Source: Actinomycetaceae bacterium
Lineage (GTDB): Bacteria > Actinomycetota > Actinomycetes > Actinomycetales > Actinomycetaceae
NCBI GenBank assembly: GCA_028724265.1
Contig: JAQYDG010000004.1
Location: 186,001-250,000 of the forward strand
Direction: 5' to 3'
Length of the DNA stretch: 64,000 nucleotides
Each line of letters opens with the position of its first letter. Positions within the stretch are counted from its first letter, which is position 1. Below, piece after piece: positions 9,932-20,207 of the stretch. The notes below the pieces were generated by a model, which worked only from the letters and a program-made list of their open reading frames with translations, was not told the origin of the DNA and ran no database searches. A program made the translations under genes and the position numbers.

Positions 9932-11050
9932 ATGAACAAAAAGACGCATCCTGGGGCAATTCTGTGGTCGGTGTTTGTTATTATCACTGGACTATTCGCC
10001 GCCGCCCTGTACATGTCCCATCCGCGTCTCTCAGATGACGTTCTGTACGGCATCACGCCTCACGCGGAAAGGATACGTGTTCAGCTTGCGAACCGCGCTC
10101 ACCGTCTCGCTACGACAGCTCAGACGGCTGGGTTCACATCTCTCGCCACAGATACCCGCACATGGGCGACGATCCTCGACGCCATGGGCGATACGCCAGC
10201 TGCGCAGAAGACCACTGCCGATACGAGAAGCAGCGCATCACCCACGCAGATCAAGGGTTCGACGACGAAAGCAGCCTCCACCATCACATCAGACCTCGCC
10301 AACGATCTTGTTGATTTTTCGAACAGCCTCTTTCAGGCCGCAGGTTCGACAGGTAGGGACACCGAACGAGCCGAGGCATATTTGACGATCAGCCTGCTCA
10401 GCGCTTTCCGAGCCGGTGCAGGCACGATTCCCCACTCAAGCGCGTTCGCTTCTTTCCCTCCCCTGAGTGAACTCACGTCCTTGGTGGGTACGAGCGGTGC
10501 TAGCCAAGGCGGCGGCAATCCTGTGATCGGAGGCGTTGTGGGAACAAGTCCGGCAGAAGTGACGGGAGCCCTCCTTGCACCAGTTGTGGATATCAGGCCT
10601 CTTGCCGCAGGTATTCAGTGGCTGCAGACTACTGACGCGCAGGTGTCTACACTCAGCGACGCCTCCACGGGATCCGCGCAGAAAACGAACACCGCACATC
10701 CGAATACACAGGAAGATACCGCTTCAGCGCCTGATTCAACTGCCGAGGGCGACAGGCGCACCAATCGAGCAATACTCACCGAGCTGGAACGTATTCAGGA
10801 AGCAGCGTTAGCGGCTGGTGCGGACGATAACCGGCTGGCATATGCCGCTGACCCAGGCACAACGTCGTCATCAGAACGTGCCACCGGTCGCACCGCGGCG
10901 ACACTCGCGGCTGTGCAATCCCTCCTTCATGCGGGAGCACAAGCACAGAACAGCGCGACCCGCCAGGCCACACTGTTTACAGCAGCCCAGTTGATCAACA
11001 CGGCACAGTTTGGAAAAGCATTGCCGAGTACCCTCACTCAAGTGTACTGA
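9932..11050 (+). CDS. Ala/Thr/Ser-rich membrane-anchored protein of unknown function
   Basis: About 372 residues. A basic start (MNKKTH) is followed by one hydrophobic segment (about residues 7-27), so the bulk is probably outside the membrane with an N-terminal anchor or uncleaved signal. The rest is predicted helical and rich in Ala, Thr and Ser, with a helical C-terminal part (about 285-372). In other Actinobacteria the place between rimP and proS is often held by Ala-rich proteins or a DUF4439 ferritin-like protein; I cannot confirm that family here. No good Shine-Dalgarno precedes the ATG, and CACAAT lies 8 bases upstream, so a leaderless transcript is possible. Confidence 0.7.
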   Translation: MNKKTHPGAILWSVFVIITGLFAAALYMSHPRLSDDVLYGITPHAERIRVQLANRAHRLATTAQTAGFTSLATDTRTWATILDAMGDTPAAQKTTADTRSSASPTQIKGSTTKAASTITSDLANDLVDFSNSLFQAAGSTGRDTERAEAYLTISLLSAFRAGAGTIPHSSAFASFPPLSELTSLVGTSGASQGGGNPVIGGVVGTSPAEVTGALLAPVVDIRPLAAGIQWLQTTDAQVSTLSDASTGSAQKTNTAHPNTQEDTASAPDSTAEGDRRTNRAILTELERIQEAALAAGADDNRLAYAADPGTTSSSERATGRTAATLAAVQSLLHAGAQAQNSATRQATLFTAAQLINTAQFGKALPSTLTQVY

Positions 11051-11110
11051 GGCACAGAACTCACTATGGCACAGAACTTACAGTGACACGGCAGCCGTGC
11101 ATAACGAAGC

Positions 11111-12901
11111 TCACTCGCCCCGGAGCGAGGCAAGCACATCGGACACGTCATCAAGTGCGCACTGAACAGAACTGGCATCCCTGCGGGAACGCACTTCAAC
11201 AACCCCGTCAGTTGCACCCCGGCCGACGACAACGGCATACGGCACACCAATCAATTCATAGTCCGCGAATTTCACCCCCGCCGACACCTTCGGACGATCA
11301 TCCAGCAGAACGTCAAAACCCATATTTTCAAGGTGCTGGGCAACGTGAGCGGCGATATCCAGCTGTGTACCCTTTCCTACCGCAATCACCTGAACATCCG
11401 CGGGGGCAACAACTGCCGGCCACATGAGCCCGGCGTCATCATGGTTATACTCTGCTAATGCAGCCAGCACTCGCGACACGCCAATCCCATAGGATCCCAT
11501 CGTCACCACACGGGACTTGCCATTCTGATCCAGTACCTTCAAATCCAGTGCTCCAGCATATTTACGACCCAACTGGAAAATATGCCCAATCTCAATACCG
11601 CGCTCGATACTCAGATGACCCGACCCATCCGGCGCGTCATCACCCTCGCGTACCTGAGCAGCTTCAATTCGGCCATCCGCCTCAAAGTCTCTGCCATAGA
11701 CGAGGTGCGCATCGTGCTTCTCTAGCTCGTTCGCCCCCGTCACCCACGCACTCCCGCGCGCGATATGCGTATCCAACAAATATCGGATAGCACCCGAAGA
11801 ATCCTTCTCCCCATCCTTGAGAATGTGTCCGCGCTTTTGAGGCCCCAGCACCTGCGGACCGATATAACCAGCCACTAGTTCAGGGTGCTGCGCCAGATCC
11901 TCTGGCAAGGCCATCTCGACTTCTGCAGGCGAAAGAGCTGCTTCCACACGTTTCATGTCCACGTCCCTGTCACCAGGAAGCCCAATCACCAGGAGCTCAC
12001 GTGTGCCATCTGGTTTGGTTGCGACCACAACGACGTTCTTGAGCGTGTCACCTGCCTCCCACGAGCGATCCTCGCGCGGAGCGACAGCATTGAGAACCTT
12101 CACAAGATCCTCAATCGACTTTGCATGCGGCGTCGTGATGACGCGGGGCGCGGGCTCAGCCGAAAAATCAACGTCGGGCGGTATTGGCGTCGTCACAGCC
12201 TCAGTATTAGCAGCGTAGCCACTCGGGGCAGAAACGAACGTGTCCTCTCCGATCTGAACTGGGAACAGGAACTCCTCGCTCTTCGAGCCTCCCATAGGGC
12301 CGGCAAATGCCTTCACGATGACGAACGGCAAGCCCAGGCGAGTGAATATCCTCTGGTAGGCCTCGCGCACACGCGCATAGGAGGAATCCAGCCCAGCATC
12401 GTCAAGATCAAAGGAATAGGCATCCTTCATCACAAACTCGCGACCACGAATCAACCCTGCGCGCGGACGTGCCTCGTCACGATACTTCGTTTGAATTTGG
12501 TACAACAGAACAGGGAGCTCCTTGTAGGAGGAGTACATGTCCTTGACCAGAAGTGTGAACATCTCTTCATGCGTGGGCGCGAGCAAGTAATCGTTGCGTT
12601 TACGATCCTGCAGGGTAAAAAGCTCCGGACCATATTCTGACCAGCGCCCTGTCGCTTCGAATGGCTCGCGGGGAAGGAGGGCTGGGAACAAAACCTCTTG
12701 CCCATCGATTGCGTTCATTTCCTCGCGGACGATCTGCTCAATCTTGTTCAGAACCTTAAGCCCGAGTGGCAGCCAGGTGTAAATGCCAGGCGACACGCGG
12801 CGAATATAGCCGGCACGTACCAGCAACTTGTGGCTCATAACCTCCGCATCAGAGGGATCTTCACGCAATGTTCTGAGGAACAGATTCGACATTTTTAGCA
12901 C
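11111..12901 (-). CDS. proS: Prolyl-tRNA synthetase
   Basis: Class II aminoacyl-tRNA synthetase charging tRNA-Pro. The N-terminus [20 protein letters not shown] is typical, motif 2 is around [21 protein letters not shown], and motif 3 is near [13 protein letters not shown]. An editing (INS) domain separates motifs 2 and 3, and an anticodon-binding domain ends the protein. At 596 residues it is the bacterial editing type. A GTG start gives [12 protein letters not shown], the common actinobacterial beginning; an ATG three codons later is the alternative. It is followed convergently by the plus-strand unknown gene. Confidence 0.97.
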   Translation of the reverse strand: MLKMSNLFLRTLREDPSDAEVMSHKLLVRAGYIRRVSPGIYTWLPLGLKVLNKIEQIVREEMNAIDGQEVLFPALLPREPFEATGRWSEYGPELFTLQDRKRNDYLLAPTHEEMFTLLVKDMYSSYKELPVLLYQIQTKYRDEARPRAGLIRGREFVMKDAYSFDLDDAGLDSSYARVREAYQRIFTRLGLPFVIVKAFAGPMGGSKSEEFLFPVQIGEDTFVSAPSGYAANTEAVTTPIPPDVDFSAEPAPRVITTPHAKSIEDLVKVLNAVAPREDRSWEAGDTLKNVVVVATKPDGTRELLVIGLPGDRDVDMKRVEAALSPAEVEMALPEDLAQHPELVAGYIGPQVLGPQKRGHILKDGEKDSSGAIRYLLDTHIARGSAWVTGANELEKHDAHLVYGRDFEADGRIEAAQVREGDDAPDGSGHLSIERGIEIGHIFQLGRKYAGALDLKVLDQNGKSRVVTMGSYGIGVSRVLAALAEYNHDDAGLMWPAVVAPADVQVIAVGKGTQLDIAAHVAQHLENMGFDVLLDDRPKVSAGVKFADYELIGVPYAVVVGRGATDGVVEVRSRRDASSVQCALDDVSDVLASLRGE

Positions 12902-12996
12902 GGTGCAAGCCTACCGTTTTAGCCACAGGCACGTGGACATCTGGCGAGGACTCCCCTGTGATATTGAGGATCCTCCACAGCTGAGCTGATGCAACC

Positions 12997-13863
12997 CTAG
13001 CTCACCAGGACGCTTGCCCAACGCCCATACTCGCGGAAGCCGACCACGTCATAGACCGCGCGCGCCCGCGTATTAAAACTGTTGACGTACAACGACACGC
13101 GTGGAACCTGAGTGAGGAGATCTTGAACCACTCCTGCGAGGGCATGACGTGCAATACCTCGGCCACGGAATTCAGGATCTGTCCACACGCCCTGAAGTTG
13201 CGCGCATTCCTGGCTCAGTGCCCCCACATCAGCCTTAAAAATGACGCGCGTCGGCTCATTCGGGTCGGTCACAATATATGTTCTGCCCTCAGCAGCGTAC
13301 TTGCTTGTTCGGGCGATAAAGCCCGCTGCTGACCGCGTCGTGGGATCGTAACCCATCTCCTCACGAAACATCGCAATCGCGGCGGGAAGAACAAACATGT
13401 CTTCCCACGGGTGTGCTTTGCGCAGCCGTGCATCCGGTTGCACCAAGGGCGGACGATCGATCACAAGGCAATACTGATTCGAACGAATTTCGCGTGCCGA
13501 TCCCAGACGGCCTTGAAGGGCGTCCCACAACTGGAGAACCTGATCCTGCACGCCAACGATAGACCCCAGACGTGTGAACGTGGATGCCACATAGGCTGCC
13601 GCGCGGTTCAATGCTTCGTCAGGTAAACCCACAGGAAAAAGATTCCAGCCTAAGAAAACAACACCATCGAGCTCACCGCTCCACGAATCCTGCCAGCCGA
13701 GAACGGGAAGATAGTGCTGAAATACTCGCTTGCTGGCCTGGGATACATTCGCTACGCTCTCGCGCGCAAGGATGCCGTCCACAGGATGCGCATCGAGAAA
13801 CTGCAGGACGGCATCCCGCTGCACATCACGCATCCGCATCAACATGCCGTGTGTGCCTGACAT
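12997..13863 (-). CDS. GNAT-family acetyltransferase (DUF4081-type)
   Basis: The C-terminal 130 residues form a GNAT fold with an acetyl-CoA-binding loop (FRGRGIARHALAGVV) and a closing NTRARAVYDVVGFREYG. The N-terminal 130 residues match the two-domain layout of actinobacterial DUF4081 GNAT proteins. The gene directly downstream of ispG encodes such a protein in mycobacteria (the Rv2867c type), and the position here is the same. The substrate is unknown to me. ATG start behind AGGTGG. Confidence 0.85.
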   Translation of the reverse strand: MSGTHGMLMRMRDVQRDAVLQFLDAHPVDGILARESVANVSQASKRVFQHYLPVLGWQDSWSGELDGVVFLGWNLFPVGLPDEALNRAAAYVASTFTRLGSIVGVQDQVLQLWDALQGRLGSAREIRSNQYCLVIDRPPLVQPDARLRKAHPWEDMFVLPAAIAMFREEMGYDPTTRSAAGFIARTSKYAAEGRTYIVTDPNEPTRVIFKADVGALSQECAQLQGVWTDPEFRGRGIARHALAGVVQDLLTQVPRVSLYVNSFNTRARAVYDVVGFREYGRWASVLVS

Positions 13864-14012
13864 ATCACCACCTGATTTTCCATGCCGCGTGAACCCAAAC
13901 GACGGTACGCTACACCATAAGGTTGCGCACGAAGCCTCAGCACGCTGCCCATCTGCCCACGCAGAGCGCTGCTGCCTAGTGAAGGGGCTCCTGATCGCCT
14001 TACGCCATCGCC

Positions 14013-15113
14013 CTACGCGGCAGGTTCAAGTTGATCGGCCATCTGGTGCGCAAGGTCAACCAGGGTAGGGACAATTTCATCTTCCGGAACAGTCTTGATC
14101 ACTTTCCCGTGCACAAAAATCTGACCCTTTTCGTTCCCAGATGCAACACCCAAATCTGCTTCTCGCGCCTCACCCGGCCCGTTGACGACGCAGCCCATCA
14201 CAGCAACTCGCAGCGGCGCTGTAATTCCTTTCATCGCTTCCTCTACCTTTTGGGCAAGGCTCAGTACGTCAACCTGTGCACGGCCACACATCGGGCAGGA
14301 GATGATCTCCAGTTCCTTCTTACGCATTCCCATAAATTCCAGGAACTTTGTTCCGACTTTCACTTCTTCGACGGGGTCGGCGGACAGCGATACGCGGATT
14401 GTATCCCCAATGCCCTCAGCCAACAGTGCACCAAACGCCGCGACAGACTTAATCGTGCCCTGAAATGCTGGGCCAGCCTCGGTCACCCCAAGATGCAGCG
14501 GCCAGTCCCCTTTGGAGGCGAGCAGTCGATAGGCCTGCACCATCGTCACCACATCGTGATGCTTGACGGAAATAGCAAAGTCGTGAAAGTCGTGCTCTTC
14601 GAACAGCGACGCCTCCCACACAGCCGATTCAACGAGAGCCTCTGGGGTTACTCCGCCGTATTTCTTTTGAATACGCGGATCGAGACTCCCCGCATTGACG
14701 CCGATGCGCAGGGAAGTTCCGTGATCCTTCGCAGCCGCACAGATCTCGCCAATCTTATCGTCAAACCGCTTGATATTACCCGGGTTCACCCGCACGCCGC
14801 CGCAACCGGCTTCAATCGCCTCGAATACATATCGGGGCTGAAAATGGATATCGGCAATTACAGGGATCGGAGAATGCGCCACGATATCTGGAAGCGCCTC
14901 GGCATCACGATCCGTGGGACACGCCACCCGCACAATGTCGCAACCGGCCGCAACCAGCTGGGCAATTTGTTGAAGCGTTGCATTGACGTCACGCGTTTTC
15001 GTGGTCGTCATCGATTGGACGCTGACCGGCGCATCCCCACCAACCGCAACTGAACCTACCTGAACCTTGCGGGACAGCCGTCGTTGAGCTAAAACAGGCT
15101 GATTGTTTTCCAT
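14013..15113 (-). CDS. ispG: 4-hydroxy-3-methylbut-2-enyl diphosphate synthase
   Basis: Sixth enzyme of the MEP isoprenoid pathway; reductively opens MEcPP to HMBPP with a [4Fe-4S] cluster. The cluster ligands are visible as [11 protein letters not shown] and [11 protein letters not shown], and the N-terminal TIM barrel carries [13 protein letters not shown] and GVRVNPGNI. 366 residues, normal length. Start at ATG behind AAAGG. dxr, an earlier enzyme of the same pathway, lies 68 bases upstream on the same strand; the site-2 protease gene often found between them is missing. Confidence 0.97.
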   Translation of the reverse strand: MENNQPVLAQRRLSRKVQVGSVAVGGDAPVSVQSMTTTKTRDVNATLQQIAQLVAAGCDIVRVACPTDRDAEALPDIVAHSPIPVIADIHFQPRYVFEAIEAGCGGVRVNPGNIKRFDDKIGEICAAAKDHGTSLRIGVNAGSLDPRIQKKYGGVTPEALVESAVWEASLFEEHDFHDFAISVKHHDVVTMVQAYRLLASKGDWPLHLGVTEAGPAFQGTIKSVAAFGALLAEGIGDTIRVSLSADPVEEVKVGTKFLEFMGMRKKELEIISCPMCGRAQVDVLSLAQKVEEAMKGITAPLRVAVMGCVVNGPGEAREADLGVASGNEKGQIFVHGKVIKTVPEDEIVPTLVDLAHQMADQLEPAA

Positions 15114-15181
15114 CGTTGCCTTTCAGGTCTCGATAACAGGAGTGAGTGGCACTGAATCTGCCTGTGCGTGCATGGGCAGGT

Positions 15182-16450
15182 TTAGAGTCCGGACTTCAGT
15201 ATGGCACGAGTGCGGCGTTTTGCCCAGGCCTCATACTCCTCGATCACGTCAAGCGTGATGTCGCCTGGGGTTTCGACCTCGCCCAACACGCGCTCGATCG
15301 TATCCACGATCTGAAGATACGTAATTTCGCCTGCCAAAAACGCCTCAACAGCAACCTCGTTTGCCGCATTGAACACTGCAGGGTGGACAGGGCTCGCCTT
15401 GAGTGCATCACGGGCGATGCGTATCGCGGGAAACGTCTGATCGTCCACAGGCTCGAAGGTCCACGACGTCGCTTCGTCCCAGCTGTGCGGACGTGCGACA
15501 GATCCCAACCGCTCAGGCCACGAAAGCCCGAGCGCAATGGGCAGATGCATATCTGGAGGCGACGTCTGTGCGATGACCGCGCCATCGATAAACTCCACCA
15601 TGGAGTGCACCATGGACTGCGGATGCACAACAGTCACAATCTGCTCGGCAGGCACATCAAACAGCCACGCTGCTTCTATTACTTCAAGGCCTTTGTTCAC
15701 TAAGGTTGACGAATTAATCGTCACCACCGGTCCCATCGACCAGGTCGGGTGGCTCAACGCCTGAGCAGGTGTCACACTGGCAAGCTCAGATCGACTCATG
15801 CCTCGGAACGGCCCGCCTGAGGCTGTGATGATTAAGCGCGCTAGCTCGGAGCGCCCATCTTGATTCTCACTCGTCAAACCACGATGATGAACGCCTGATC
15901 TGAGCGCCTGCGCAATAGCTGAATGCTCAGAATCGACAGGTACGATCTGACCAGGGCGAACAAGAGCGTCCCGCACGAGTGAGCCGCCTGCCACTAACGA
16001 CTCCTTATTGGCGAGCGCTAAGGTTGCACCGCTCGCAAGCGCCGCAAGTGTGGCGCGCAAACCGATTGAGCCTGTTATCCCATTGAGCACCACAGCCTGC
16101 TGAAGTGCTTCAGGATCGCTGCGCTGACGTGCGTCGAGTGACAATCCATCCACCGCCATCGATGCAATGTGCTCATTTGCATCTGATCCAACAACCACCT
16201 GCGGATGGATGCCATAATGCGCAAGGGCCTGGGTGAGGTTTGCACGAGCGGAAGGATCAGCAATGCCAACGGTGGGCACATCGAACTGAGCAGCTTGACG
16301 TGCCAGTAGGTCACTGTGAGCTCCGCCAGCCGTCAAAGCCCGAACTCGAAAACGATCCCGATGCGAGGCAATGACGTCCAACGCCTGAGTACCGATAGAT
16401 CCTGTGGAGCCGAGAATAGTCACATCGCGGATCGAATCGTGCTCGTTCAT
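15182..16450 (-). CDS. dxr: 1-deoxy-D-xylulose 5-phosphate reductoisomerase
   Basis: Converts DXP to MEP with NADPH. The N-terminal NADPH-binding motif is ILGSTGSIGTQALDVI (about residues 12-27). Metal and substrate residues are in VPVDSEHSA and in SGGPFRGM, with SHPTWSMGPVVTINSSTLVN and NKGLEVIEA following. At 422 residues it is a little longer than average. The ATG overlaps the stop codon of the upstream DivIVA-domain gene (ATGA), so the two are co-translated. It is followed by ispG. Confidence 0.97.
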   Translation of the reverse strand: MNEHDSIRDVTILGSTGSIGTQALDVIASHRDRFRVRALTAGGAHSDLLARQAAQFDVPTVGIADPSARANLTQALAHYGIHPQVVVGSDANEHIASMAVDGLSLDARQRSDPEALQQAVVLNGITGSIGLRATLAALASGATLALANKESLVAGGSLVRDALVRPGQIVPVDSEHSAIAQALRSGVHHRGLTSENQDGRSELARLIITASGGPFRGMSRSELASVTPAQALSHPTWSMGPVVTINSSTLVNKGLEVIEAAWLFDVPAEQIVTVVHPQSMVHSMVEFIDGAVIAQTSPPDMHLPIALGLSWPERLGSVARPHSWDEATSWTFEPVDDQTFPAIRIARDALKASPVHPAVFNAANEVAVEAFLAGEITYLQIVDTIERVLGEVETPGDITLDVIEEYEAWAKRRTRAILKSGL

Positions 16451-17010
16451 CTCTGCTCCACCGCCACGAGTACAGAAAACACACGATCCAGGAAGACGTC
16501 AACCACAGCTTCCTGATATGCTTTCTCCCCGCGTGCCGCAGGAAAAGCCCGCCGGCGAACCTGCAAGGACGTTAGCCGTTCGTCCCCGTTGAAATACGCG
16601 GCAATATGATCCATAAACGCATCGACGTCACTTGTGCGATACCCCCATTTTTTCGCGGGCGCAAAACGCTCGCCATGAGGCCTGAGCAATCGTGGATAAA
16701 GGGTGGAAGCTTCCTCATACACGCTGTTGAGCCATGCTTCACTGCCCTGAGAGGCGATGACCGCCTTGCGCTTACGGTGGAGGAATCGCCGATGAAGTTC
16801 GTCCACAAGCTTGTCAACCGTCGCGGGCTGGTAGCCGTTCAACGACGAGCTGAACGTCACATTCAGAACATCCCGTGGATCGACGTCCTCATCAGATCTG
16901 TAGGCGACCTGTGCTGCACGAAGAAAACTATCCACTTCTGCAACGGCATAACCCCGCGAAAAGACTCCTGTGCGGCGTATCTTCTTCGTCGCATTCCCAC
17001 TATCTACCAT
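16447..17010 (-). CDS. DivIVA-domain-containing protein
   Basis: About 187 residues. Two copies of a DivIVA-like short motif can be seen, one near the N-terminus (FSRGYAVAEVDSFLRAA) with its partner LNGYQPATVDKLVDELHRRF, and one near residue 115 (WGYRTSDVDAFMDHIAAYF). Unlike Wag31/DivIVA there is no long coiled coil, so it is not the polar growth scaffold itself; members of this family are usually annotated only by domain. Several start codons are stacked (TTG-ATG-ATG) behind AAGGGG; I place the start at 17010. It overlaps dxr by 4 bases and follows rlmN closely. Confidence 0.8.
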   Translation of the reverse strand: MVDSGNATKKIRRTGVFSRGYAVAEVDSFLRAAQVAYRSDEDVDPRDVLNVTFSSSLNGYQPATVDKLVDELHRRFLHRKRKAVIASQGSEAWLNSVYEEASTLYPRLLRPHGERFAPAKKWGYRTSDVDAFMDHIAAYFNGDERLTSLQVRRRAFPAARGEKAYQEAVVDVFLDRVFSVLVAVEQR

Positions 17011-17027
17011 CATCAACCCCTTTCACG

Positions 17028-18398
17028 TCAGCTGGCTGGTTCAGAGTGCGAATCTGAATAGGAATAACGATAGGCGACGTGCTGATCCTGGTCGTGACGA
17101 CGCTCCGAGGCTGGGCTCACAAACTTCGCCCACGCGGCGCGCATATTCGGGTGAGCAACCTTTTGCGCACGCAGATAATCCTCAACGGCCTGCACTGCAT
17201 GCTGGCTGCGTGCCGAGCGCACCGGCATATCGTAGGCAAGCTGTCCACACGCACCGTCAATGTCGGAGCCACGCGTGTCACGTATCGTCGTCGTAATGCC
17301 CGCTAAACGCAGAGTCTGAACGAAGGTGTCTTGAACCTTCGCACTGGAAGCTGTCCATATCGATCCAGGCGTTGGATTGAGCGGAATGGGGTTCACATGC
17401 ACCCATCCACGGCCACGCGCGTTGAGCTTGTCCGCCAATAACTGTGCCCGCCAACGGTGATCGTTAATATCCTTGATCAACGCGTACTCCACCGACACAC
17501 GTCGTCCCGTCTTCCGGAAATAATCACGTGCAGCGTCCAAAATCTGATCGACCTTAAACCGCGCATTGAGCGGTATCAGCCGATCCCTCAGCTCGTCGTC
17601 GGGCGCATGCAGGCTGATGGCCAATCGCACCGGGAAACCCTCGTCAGCCAGTTTGTTAATCAAAGGCACCATGCCAACGGTGGACACCGTAACGCCGCGG
17701 GCACTGATTCCAAAGCCTGACGGCGCGGGCTCAATGATTCGGTGCAGCGCACTGCGGACGTTCTTCCAGTTGGCTAACGGCTCCCCCATACCCATAAAGA
17801 CCACGTTCGAGACGCGCGTTGAACCGCCGGCGAGCTTCCCGCTCTGCGCGCATACCATTGCAAGACGCACCTGCTCGGCAATTTCGCCGCCTGAGAGATT
17901 GCGCGTCAATCCAGCCTGCCCCGTTGCACAGAACGGGCACGCCATGCCACACCCAGACTGAGACGATACACACAATGTAGTCCGATCCGGGTACTGCATC
18001 AGGACCGTTTCAATCAAGGCGCCATCCACTGCTCTCCACACGCTCTTGAGGGTTCGGCCTTCATCGGCCCACAGGTCTGTTACCTTTTCAAGCAACGGCG
18101 GGAAGATATGTGTTCGAATATCCTCTGCCATCGAGGATGGAAGATCCGTCATGGATGAGGGGTCAATGCTGTGGTGCTCGAAATAGTGACGCGAGAGCTG
18201 ATCCGCACGGAATGCCGGATATCCGAGCTCCTGGATACGGGCGCGACGCTCCTGAGGATCCAGATCCGCCCAGTGCGCAGGAGCTTTTCCTTTCACATGC
18301 GCTACTTTCGTCTGCATCTTCATAGTCGCGGCTTTCGCCTCGGGATATGCACCTTCAGCACCAGTACTCGCCGCGCCGATCCTTTGAGCTTCCGCCAC
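17028..18398 (-). CDS. rlmN: 23S rRNA/tRNA adenine-C2 methyltransferase RlmN
   Basis: Radical-SAM enzyme that methylates A2503 of 23S rRNA and A37 of some tRNAs. The cluster motif CGMACPFC (CX3CX2C) is present. The C-terminal conserved Cys is in DIDGACGQL, and MGMGEPLANW is the typical SAM-binding motif. At 456 residues it is longer than the norm because of a roughly 35-residue N-terminal extension and a C-terminal tail of about 60 residues ending in a Ser/Tyr/His-rich run. A GTG start is used with AAGG seven bases upstream; an ATG 25 codons in is an alternative. Confidence 0.94.
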   Translation of the reverse strand: MAEAQRIGAASTGAEGAYPEAKAATMKMQTKVAHVKGKAPAHWADLDPQERRARIQELGYPAFRADQLSRHYFEHHSIDPSSMTDLPSSMAEDIRTHIFPPLLEKVTDLWADEGRTLKSVWRAVDGALIETVLMQYPDRTTLCVSSQSGCGMACPFCATGQAGLTRNLSGGEIAEQVRLAMVCAQSGKLAGGSTRVSNVVFMGMGEPLANWKNVRSALHRIIEPAPSGFGISARGVTVSTVGMVPLINKLADEGFPVRLAISLHAPDDELRDRLIPLNARFKVDQILDAARDYFRKTGRRVSVEYALIKDINDHRWRAQLLADKLNARGRGWVHVNPIPLNPTPGSIWTASSAKVQDTFVQTLRLAGITTTIRDTRGSDIDGACGQLAYDMPVRSARSQHAVQAVEDYLRAQKVAHPNMRAAWAKFVSPASERRHDQDQHVAYRYSYSDSHSEPAS

Positions 18399-18655
18399 TC
18401 CTCAACCTTCTCTCCTCGTCCCGGCGATGAGTCGGGTACATCATCGCATAGACAGCCACACAGCGGATTCCGATGGCTGTGTACCAGCGGCAGCGTGAGG
18501 CAATCGCTCTGCCCGTGAGGCTCGTGCTACAACCGGCAAGTTCTTGTTGCGTTCGCACAGCAGGCACTGAAAGCACTCCTCCAGTCCGCCTGATCCATCC
18601 TGGCTGCATGGGCTTATATAGCCTACATGCATATCGAGCCCGGAGATAGCCCGCG

Positions 18656-19606
18656 CTAGGCAACACGTGAGAGGACATACCCCAGGACCATGACGCACGG
18701 CGCCCAGAGCAGAATGGAATCCACCCGATCCATCGCACCACCGTGCCCGGGGAACACCGACCCCAGATCCTTTACACCCAGATACCGCTTCACTTTACTT
18801 TCCAGGAGGTCGCCGCCAACAGCAGCGAGTGTGGCAAGAACACCCACCAGCACGCCCGCAGGGAGGTTCAGAGAATCCACATATATGCTCATCACGCTGG
18901 CAACCACCACCGTCAGCAGGAGAGATCCAGCAAAACCCTCCCAGGTTTTTCCCGGAGAAATCTTCGGCGCCATCTTGTGTTTACCGCAGAGCACGCCCAA
19001 TGCCCAGCCCCCAGTATCGGACGCAACAGGCAACAACACCAGACACGCGATCAGCCAACGTGCCTGAGCAAATGACACAAGCGATACCGCGCAGGAACCT
19101 CCGATACCCACCCAAGCGACGATCAACAACGACGGCCATATATCGCGCCGCCCATGCCGAGGAGGAATCGTACACCACATGACGATCAACACCACCCAGA
19201 TCAGGGAGGCCGCAAGCGCATACGCCACGTTCGTCACATACGAAAAACCTGCCATCATCCACACAGCGAGGACGACCGGAACGAAAGGAATATCAACACC
19301 TTTCAGCATCCACGCACCCGTGAGTTCCCACACTGCCAACGTCATGAACGCTGCGACAACAAAGCCGTAAAAGGGCAACCACACCATCGCCGCTGCAACG
19401 ATTCCTAAAAGCAACAACGCTGTGGGAACAGCCGCCTTCAGGCTGCGCCCGGCTTTGGAATGCGAGGCGCGTGATGGATGCGGTGGGCGCGGTGGATGCG
19501 GCACAAGCGCGAGAACGATCTTCCCCAGAGCGCCCATATCGTTCATATGCTGTGAGAGCGCTCCAGACTGTCCAGGAAGATCGACGGAGTCGTCCTCAGA
19601 CTTCAA
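18656..19606 (-). CDS. cdsA: Phosphatidate cytidylyltransferase (CDP-diglyceride synthase)
   Basis: Integral membrane enzyme making CDP-diacylglycerol for phospholipid synthesis. A cytosolic leader of about 55 residues is followed by 7-8 hydrophobic segments. The family signature is complete: SPGKTWEGFAGS, then GDLLESKVKRYLGVKDLG and PGHGGAMDRVDS. 316 residues. It overlaps the 3' end of frr by 11 bases, indicating translational coupling in a pyrH-frr-cdsA series. About 256 bases of non-coding sequence separate it from rlmN. Confidence 0.95.
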   Translation of the reverse strand: MKSEDDSVDLPGQSGALSQHMNDMGALGKIVLALVPHPPRPPHPSRASHSKAGRSLKAAVPTALLLLGIVAAAMVWLPFYGFVVAAFMTLAVWELTGAWMLKGVDIPFVPVVLAVWMMAGFSYVTNVAYALAASLIWVVLIVMWCTIPPRHGRRDIWPSLLIVAWVGIGGSCAVSLVSFAQARWLIACLVLLPVASDTGGWALGVLCGKHKMAPKISPGKTWEGFAGSLLLTVVVASVMSIYVDSLNLPAGVLVGVLATLAAVGGDLLESKVKRYLGVKDLGSVFPGHGGAMDRVDSILLWAPCVMVLGYVLSRVA

Positions 19607-20153
19607 GGAGCTCTTTCTCCTTCTTATCGAGCAGACCGTCTACCTTGTCCACATACTGCTTTGTGAGCGTTTCCACCTGATCCTGGGCGCGCTTCACCTC
19701 ATCTTCGCCGGCTTCCCCGTCTTTCTTGATCTTCTCCAGGGCATCCAATGCGCGGCGGCGAGCACTTCGCACAGAAACCTTGCCATCCTCACTCTTCGCG
19801 CGCGCGAGCTTCACATATTCCTTGCGTCGCTCCTCGGTCAGCGGTGGCATATTGATACGCAGCACATTGCCATCATCAGTAGGATTGAGCCCTAAATCGG
19901 ACTCCGCAATAGCCTTTTCAATCGCATGCATCGCAGTGCGGTCATATGGAGTGATCAGCACAAGCCGCGCTTCCGGAACCGCGATAGACGCCAACTGCTG
20001 CAGCGGCGTCTGAGCTCCGTAATATTCCACCATAATGGGATTGAACATTGCGGCATTCGCACGTCCAGATCGAATCGCAGCAAATTCATTTTGAGTGGCC
20101 TCAACGGCTTTTTCCATCTTGTCCTCTGCATCGAGGAGCACATCGTCAATCAT
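19596..20153 (-). CDS. frr: Ribosome recycling factor
   Basis: Splits post-termination ribosomes together with EF-G. The 185-residue length and the whole sequence are canonical, including IRSGRANAAMFNPIMVEYYG, the hinge region, and the basic C-terminal helix (SVRSARRRALDALEKI). ATG start. pyrH is 54 bases upstream and cdsA overlaps the end. Confidence 0.98.
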   Translation of the reverse strand: MIDDVLLDAEDKMEKAVEATQNEFAAIRSGRANAAMFNPIMVEYYGAQTPLQQLASIAVPEARLVLITPYDRTAMHAIEKAIAESDLGLNPTDDGNVLRINMPPLTEERRKEYVKLARAKSEDGKVSVRSARRRALDALEKIKKDGEAGEDEVKRAQDQVETLTKQYVDKVDGLLDKKEKELLEV

Positions 20154-20207
20154 TCTCGTTCTTGCCTTTCTGCATCACATGCTCTTTGCATCACGAATTG
20201 CGGGATA

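Noticed and set aside
11051-11078. Direct repeat GGCACAGAACT, twice within 28 bases
   Set aside because: Only two 11-base copies in a short convergent spacer; no hairpin, T run or other function is apparent.
14031-15053. 340-residue plus-strand reading frame
   Set aside because: It is antisense to ispG, which is complete with its cluster ligands.
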